From the NCBI GenBank assembly GCA_023639215.1, contig CP097899.1:1841001-1905000 (forward strand): a stretch of 64,000 nt of DNA. Reading direction: 5' to 3'. The translations under genes and the position numbers were made by a program. This document shows, in pieces, positions 61,002-64,000 of the stretch. The stretch's first letter is position 1. Every line of letters begins with the position of its first letter. This stretch comes from Candidatus Pristimantibacillus lignocellulolyticus (GTDB taxonomy: Bacteria; Bacillota; Bacilli; Paenibacillales; Paenibacillaceae). The notes under the pieces are model-generated. The model was not told where the DNA came from, searched no databases, and worked only from the letters and a program-made list of their open reading frames with translations.

Positions 61002-63020
61002 ATGTCGATGATACAAGCTCAGGAGCGGATGGAGCTTATAATTGAGACATTGAATCAGCTCAATTATAGTTACTATACGTTAGATGCTCCTACGGTAAGT
61101 GATGCCGAGTATGATAAGTTATATGATGAATTAGTTCAACTAGAACAACAAGTAGGAGAGAAATTGCCGCATTCACCAACACAACGTGTTGGAGGAGAGA
61201 TGCTTTCTGGTTTTGAACAACATAAACATTTAGCTAGATTGTGGAGTCTTGATAAAGCACAAAATCTAGAGCAACTTTATGCTTGGGAGACGAAAATGAA
61301 GCGGGCTATTGCAGATTATAATGCCAAAAACCCCGATAAACTTCTTCCAGAACCGTCCTATGTAATGGAATTGAAATTCGATGGACTAACTCTTAATCTT
61401 ACTTATGATGAAGGTAAGCTTGTCCAAGCATCTACTCGTGGTAATGGTGCAGTAGGTGAAGCGATTCTAGCACAAGTTAAAACGATTCGTTCGATTCCAC
61501 TATCGATTCCATTTACCAATGGCATTATTGAAGTTCAAGGTGAAGGAATTATGACGCTATCAAGCTTGGAAAGATACAATGAAACGGCAATTGAGCCATT
61601 GAAAAATGCCCGCAACGCTGCCGCTGGTGCATTGCGCAACTTGAATCCAACAGTAACTGCAGAGCGTAATTTAGATGCATACATATATAATGTCGGTCAT
61701 GCAGAAGGGGTTTCATTTGAGAACCATCGTGAATTACAGCAATTTCTGCAACAGAATCACTTTAAAGTTAATCCGTATGTTTATTACGCTTCCCAACTAA
61801 ATGAACTAGAGCAGGAACTAGTTAATCTTTCAGAGCGCAGAAGTTCACTGGACTTTTTAATTGATGGAGCAGTTATTAAATTGACAGATATGCGAACACG
61901 TGAGGCATTAGGTTACACGGATAAGTTCCCACGTTGGGCTGTTGCCTTCAAATTTGAAGCAGAAGAAGCAGAAACGACGTTACTATCTGTTTCATGGGAA
62001 GTTGGACGTACAGGCAAAATCACACCAGTTGCAAAAGTAGAAGCTATTGATCTAGCTGGTGTAACGGTACAAAACTGTACATTGAATAATATGGGCGATA
62101 TCGAACGTAAAAATCTAAAGCATGCATTAGGCACGCTTGTCACGATTCGTCGTTCAAATGATGTTATTCCTGAGATATTAGGTAAAGTGGATGAGGAACA
62201 AGGTGAAGAAATTATGTTCCCAACAACTTGCCCATCGTGTGGATCTTTATTAGAGCAACGTGGTGCTCACCTATTCTGTAATAACAAACTAGGTTGTAGG
62301 CCACAGTTAATTGGTCGGATTACTCACTTTGCATCCCGTGATGCAATGGATATTGAATCTTTCAGTATTATGACAGCTGAACAATTGTATGCGGATTGTA
62401 ATGTTACCGACCCTGCTCATTTATACCAACTTACCTTTGATGATCTAATCAAGTTAGATCGTTTTGGTGAGAAGAAGGCTAATAAGCTACTTGAAGCGAT
62501 TGAGAAATCAAAAGATCGTGAGCTAGCATCTTTCATATATGCGCTTGGCATATCGAATACAGGCAAAGCAACTGCGAAAACATTAGCTGAGCATTATCGC
62601 AGTCTTGAAGCTGTAATGAATGCTGATGTAGAAGAGCTAATCCAATTGCCAGATGTAGGTGCAATTGTAGCAGAGAGTATCGTGAGTTTCTTCCAAGATG
62701 AAACAGCGAAGCAAAGTATAGCATCGATGATTGCAGCAGGTGTAAAAGCTAAAATGGAGGAGTCTGTTACGATCGTGTCAGAGGATAATCCGTTCTTTGG
62801 TAAGACGATTGTTATTACAGGTGCTTTCCCTACGCTAAGTCGCGATGATCTGTCAAAGCGTCTCGAAGCATGTGGTGCAAAGGTAACAGGTAGTGTCTCT
62901 AAAAAGACGGATATCGTTATTGCTGGTGAAAAAGCAGGTAGTAAACTTACGAAGGCTCAAGATCTTGGTATTCAAATTATTGAGGATGAGTCTATTGTAT
63001 TAGCGATGCTAGGTGAATAG
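61002..63020 (+). CDS. ligA: NAD-dependent DNA ligase, divergent
   Basis: The 672-residue protein has the LigA layout: Ia domain (YYTLDAPTVSDAEYDKLYDEL), adenylation domain with the active-site Lys in MELKFDGLTLNL, OB fold, Cys4 zinc finger (CPSCGSLL and CNNKLGC), helix-hairpin-helix repeats and a C-terminal BRCT domain (FFGKTIVITGAFPTL). Several conserved segments differ from the standard enzyme. KFDGL replaces KIDGL, STRGNGAVGEAI stands where TRGDGxxGEDVT is usual, and MDIESFSIMT stands where MDIEGLG is usual. It may be a second ligase paralogue. ATG 61002 follows GGAGGG; the 12-residue longer frame begins within the repeat arm. Confidence 0.92.
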   Translation: MSMIQAQERMELIIETLNQLNYSYYTLDAPTVSDAEYDKLYDELVQLEQQVGEKLPHSPTQRVGGEMLSGFEQHKHLARLWSLDKAQNLEQLYAWETKMKRAIADYNAKNPDKLLPEPSYVMELKFDGLTLNLTYDEGKLVQASTRGNGAVGEAILAQVKTIRSIPLSIPFTNGIIEVQGEGIMTLSSLERYNETAIEPLKNARNAAAGALRNLNPTVTAERNLDAYIYNVGHAEGVSFENHRELQQFLQQNHFKVNPYVYYASQLNELEQELVNLSERRSSLDFLIDGAVIKLTDMRTREALGYTDKFPRWAVAFKFEAEEAETTLLSVSWEVGRTGKITPVAKVEAIDLAGVTVQNCTLNNMGDIERKNLKHALGTLVTIRRSNDVIPEILGKVDEEQGEEIMFPTTCPSCGSLLEQRGAHLFCNNKLGCRPQLIGRITHFASRDAMDIESFSIMTAEQLYADCNVTDPAHLYQLTFDDLIKLDRFGEKKANKLLEAIEKSKDRELASFIYALGISNTGKATAKTLAEHYRSLEAVMNADVEELIQLPDVGAIVAESIVSFFQDETAKQSIASMIAAGVKAKMEESVTIVSEDNPFFGKTIVITGAFPTLSRDDLSKRLEACGAKVTGSVSKKTDIVIAGEKAGSKLTKAQDLGIQIIEDESIVLAMLGE

Positions 63021-63128
63021 GAGTGACTTCCTTCTATATAGTATGCACTACGAATGACTCTACTTTAATGAATCTCGATATTTTAATGGATCAGTACATA
63101 TATAGGATATATGTACTCTTGAACGGTT

Positions 63129-63180
63129 GAGCCCTAGAGGAACTGAGCTGAATGCTTGGTTTTCTTCTAGGGCTCCATTT
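63129..63180 (+). terminator. Terminator after ligA
   Basis: GAGCCCTAGA (63129-63138) pairs perfectly with TCTAGGGCTC (63166-63175), followed by a T-rich stretch. A second palindrome, TACATATAT/ATATGTA, lies at about 63094-63115. Confidence 0.8.
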
Positions 63181-63635
63181 CTATTTATGAAATGAACAAA
63201 ACATTAGAAATCGTCATGGGTTATTCTCTACTTCAATGAATAGGTTGGGAGTTGCTGTGTAGATTATGATATTTTCTTGCTCAATAAGATAAGCAGGCCG
63301 GAATATATTAATGACGATGACATTATGCTAGCGATAATAAATGAGACATATTTGATGCTGTTAAAACACAGTAATGTAAGTATTGAAGTGATTATTAGAA
63401 AGCAAAGCCAGACTTATAGAGTCATTAATTAATGATAATAGAATCATTAGTTTACTACTTTATAAGGGGAACTGTTTTATATTGAACAAAATAAGCGCTA
63501 GGATAAAACAATTTCAAAAAAGTTTTATATCTACATATGGGGGATAGTTAATGATATTAATAACATCTAATACTGTTGCTTGTGTAGGGGTGAAAGTATT
63601 GCGAAAAGAAATGACAATATGGTAAAAAATTCTTG
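63181..63635 (+). other. AT-rich spacer upstream of the rRNA operon
   Basis: No gene of credible length and no repeat copy is seen. The spacer is AT-rich and leads into the rrn promoters, so it may contain an UP-element or regulatory DNA. I cannot point to a specific site. Confidence 0.4.
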
Positions 63636-63664
63636 TTGTAAAGTATTGATGTGCGTGGTATATT
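63636..63664 (+). promoter_or_regulatory. rrn promoter P1
   Basis: TTGTAA (63636-63641) and TATATT (63659-63664) are 17 nt apart. Confidence 0.6.
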
Positions 63665-63725
63665 ATTTCTTGTCGCTTCGGACGGCGTAACAAAAACGCT
63701 TTGAAAAACTAAATTTGAAAAGCGC

Positions 63726-63754
63726 TTGACTTACTCGAAAGAAGATGATAACAT
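63726..63754 (+). promoter_or_regulatory. rrn promoter P2
   Basis: TTGACT (63726-63731) and TAACAT (63749-63754) are 17 nt apart, about 160 nt before 16S. A palindromic AAGCGCTT (63720-63727) overlaps the -35. Confidence 0.65.
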
Positions 63755-63913
63755 AATATCTTGTTACCGCATCGGTAACAGAAAGTTCTTTGAAAACTGA
63801 ACAAATGGAACACGTCAAATATAACTCGTTTAACGAGTAAAGAACTGCCATTAACAATTTTCACCCCGTGAAAATTGTTAATAAAAAGCGAAACAAATGA
63901 GCAAGTCAAACAC
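63755..63913 (+). promoter_or_regulatory. 16S leader with boxA-like site and three hairpins
   Basis: GTTACC/GGTAAC (63763-63779), ACTCGTT/AACGAGT (63823-63838) and a perfect TTAACAATTTTCA/TGAAAATTGTTAA hairpin (about 63851-63881) lie in the leader. GTTCTTTGAAAACTGAACAA at 63785-63804 is the boxA-like antitermination sequence typical of Firmicute rrn leaders. Confidence 0.7.
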
Positions 63914-64000
63914 TTTAATGGAGAGTTTGATCCTGGCTCAGGACGAACGCTGGCGGCGTGCCTAATACATGCAAGTCGAGCGGAGTTGAAGAGAAGCTTG
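63914..64000 (+). rRNA. rrs: 16S rRNA gene, 5' end only
   Basis: AGAGTTTGATCCTGGCTCAG at 63922-63941 is the conserved 27F site, followed by GACGAACGCTGGCGGCGTGC and CTAATACATGCAAGTCGAGC. Its 5' end is placed about 8 nt before the 27F site, so only some 87 nt are in the window. The text fits Paenibacillaceae, but the variable region V1 is cut off. Confidence 0.97.

Noticed and set aside
63716..63731. CcpA cre site at the rrn P2 promoter
   Set aside because: Only the inner AAGCGCTT palindrome matches; the outer cre positions are not satisfied on both sides, and it overlaps the -35 simply.

Overview
The window looks like chromosomal DNA of a low-GC Gram-positive bacterium of the Paenibacillaceae, most likely Paenibacillus or a close relative. 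The evidence is Firmicute gene content and order (hpf-secA-prfB, ftsEX-ctpB-minJ, uvrB-uvrA, pcrB-pcrA-ligA, argCJBDFGH), free use of GTG and TTG starts behind strong GGAGG-type ribosome binding sites, a YesM/YesN-type two-component pair beside a sugar ABC transporter, and the first ~85 nt of a Firmicute-type 16S rRNA gene at the right edge. The assignment is inference from gene order and a short rRNA fragment.

Layout. 1-11519: a tightly packed, overlapping nonulosonic (sialic-like) acid gene cluster. It holds a methyltransferase-like tail, an ATP-grasp enzyme, a HAD phosphatase, a NeuC/LegG-type epimerase, a PIG-L deacetylase, a NeuB/LegI synthase, a NeuD-type acyltransferase, a PtmE-type CBS-nucleotidyltransferase, three Gfo/Idh oxidoreductases, a NeuA/LegF CMP-transferase, an SGNH hydrolase and a PtmA-type SDR. 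It resembles the Campylobacter ptm/leg flagellin glycosylation genes. 11520-15127: a cold-shock gene and a Fur-controlled siderophore module (Btr-like AraC regulator plus binding lipoprotein). 15464-21082: hpf, secA, prfB (programmed +1 frameshift) and a YitT protein. 21308-30498: arginine biosynthesis argC-J-B-D-F-G-H. 30641-39252: a sugar ABC transporter without ATPase, a membrane-anchored cysteine-free binding protein, and a YesN/YesM pair. 39668-45497: ftsE, ftsX, an EnvC/CwlO-like murein hydrolase, ctpB and a minJ-like gene. 45672-46832: an orphan SARP/BTAD response regulator. 47514-52648: uvrB and uvrA. Then come a small membrane protein, a TIM-barrel isomerase, a large U32 peptidase, pcrB-pcrA-ligA, and an rrn promoter region leading into 16S.

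The main unexplained signal is in the gaps from 22 to 61 kb. First, a family of about 170-bp (two copies about 210-bp) palindromic elements occurs at least 13 times (nine full, four partial), always between genes. The copies share a core but carry at least three unrelated pairs of complementary end arms, with compensatory base changes. One copy uses the last codons of the U32 gene as its left arm. Three times a full copy is followed by a half copy in the same orientation. Second, a separate ~75-nt leader motif sits directly before the ribosome binding site of six genes (argD, argF, the response regulator, uvrA, pcrB, pcrA). It has two overlapping, partly mutually exclusive stems, again with compensatory changes. 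I do not recognise either as a named family. Both can be tested with covariance-model searches and transcript mapping.
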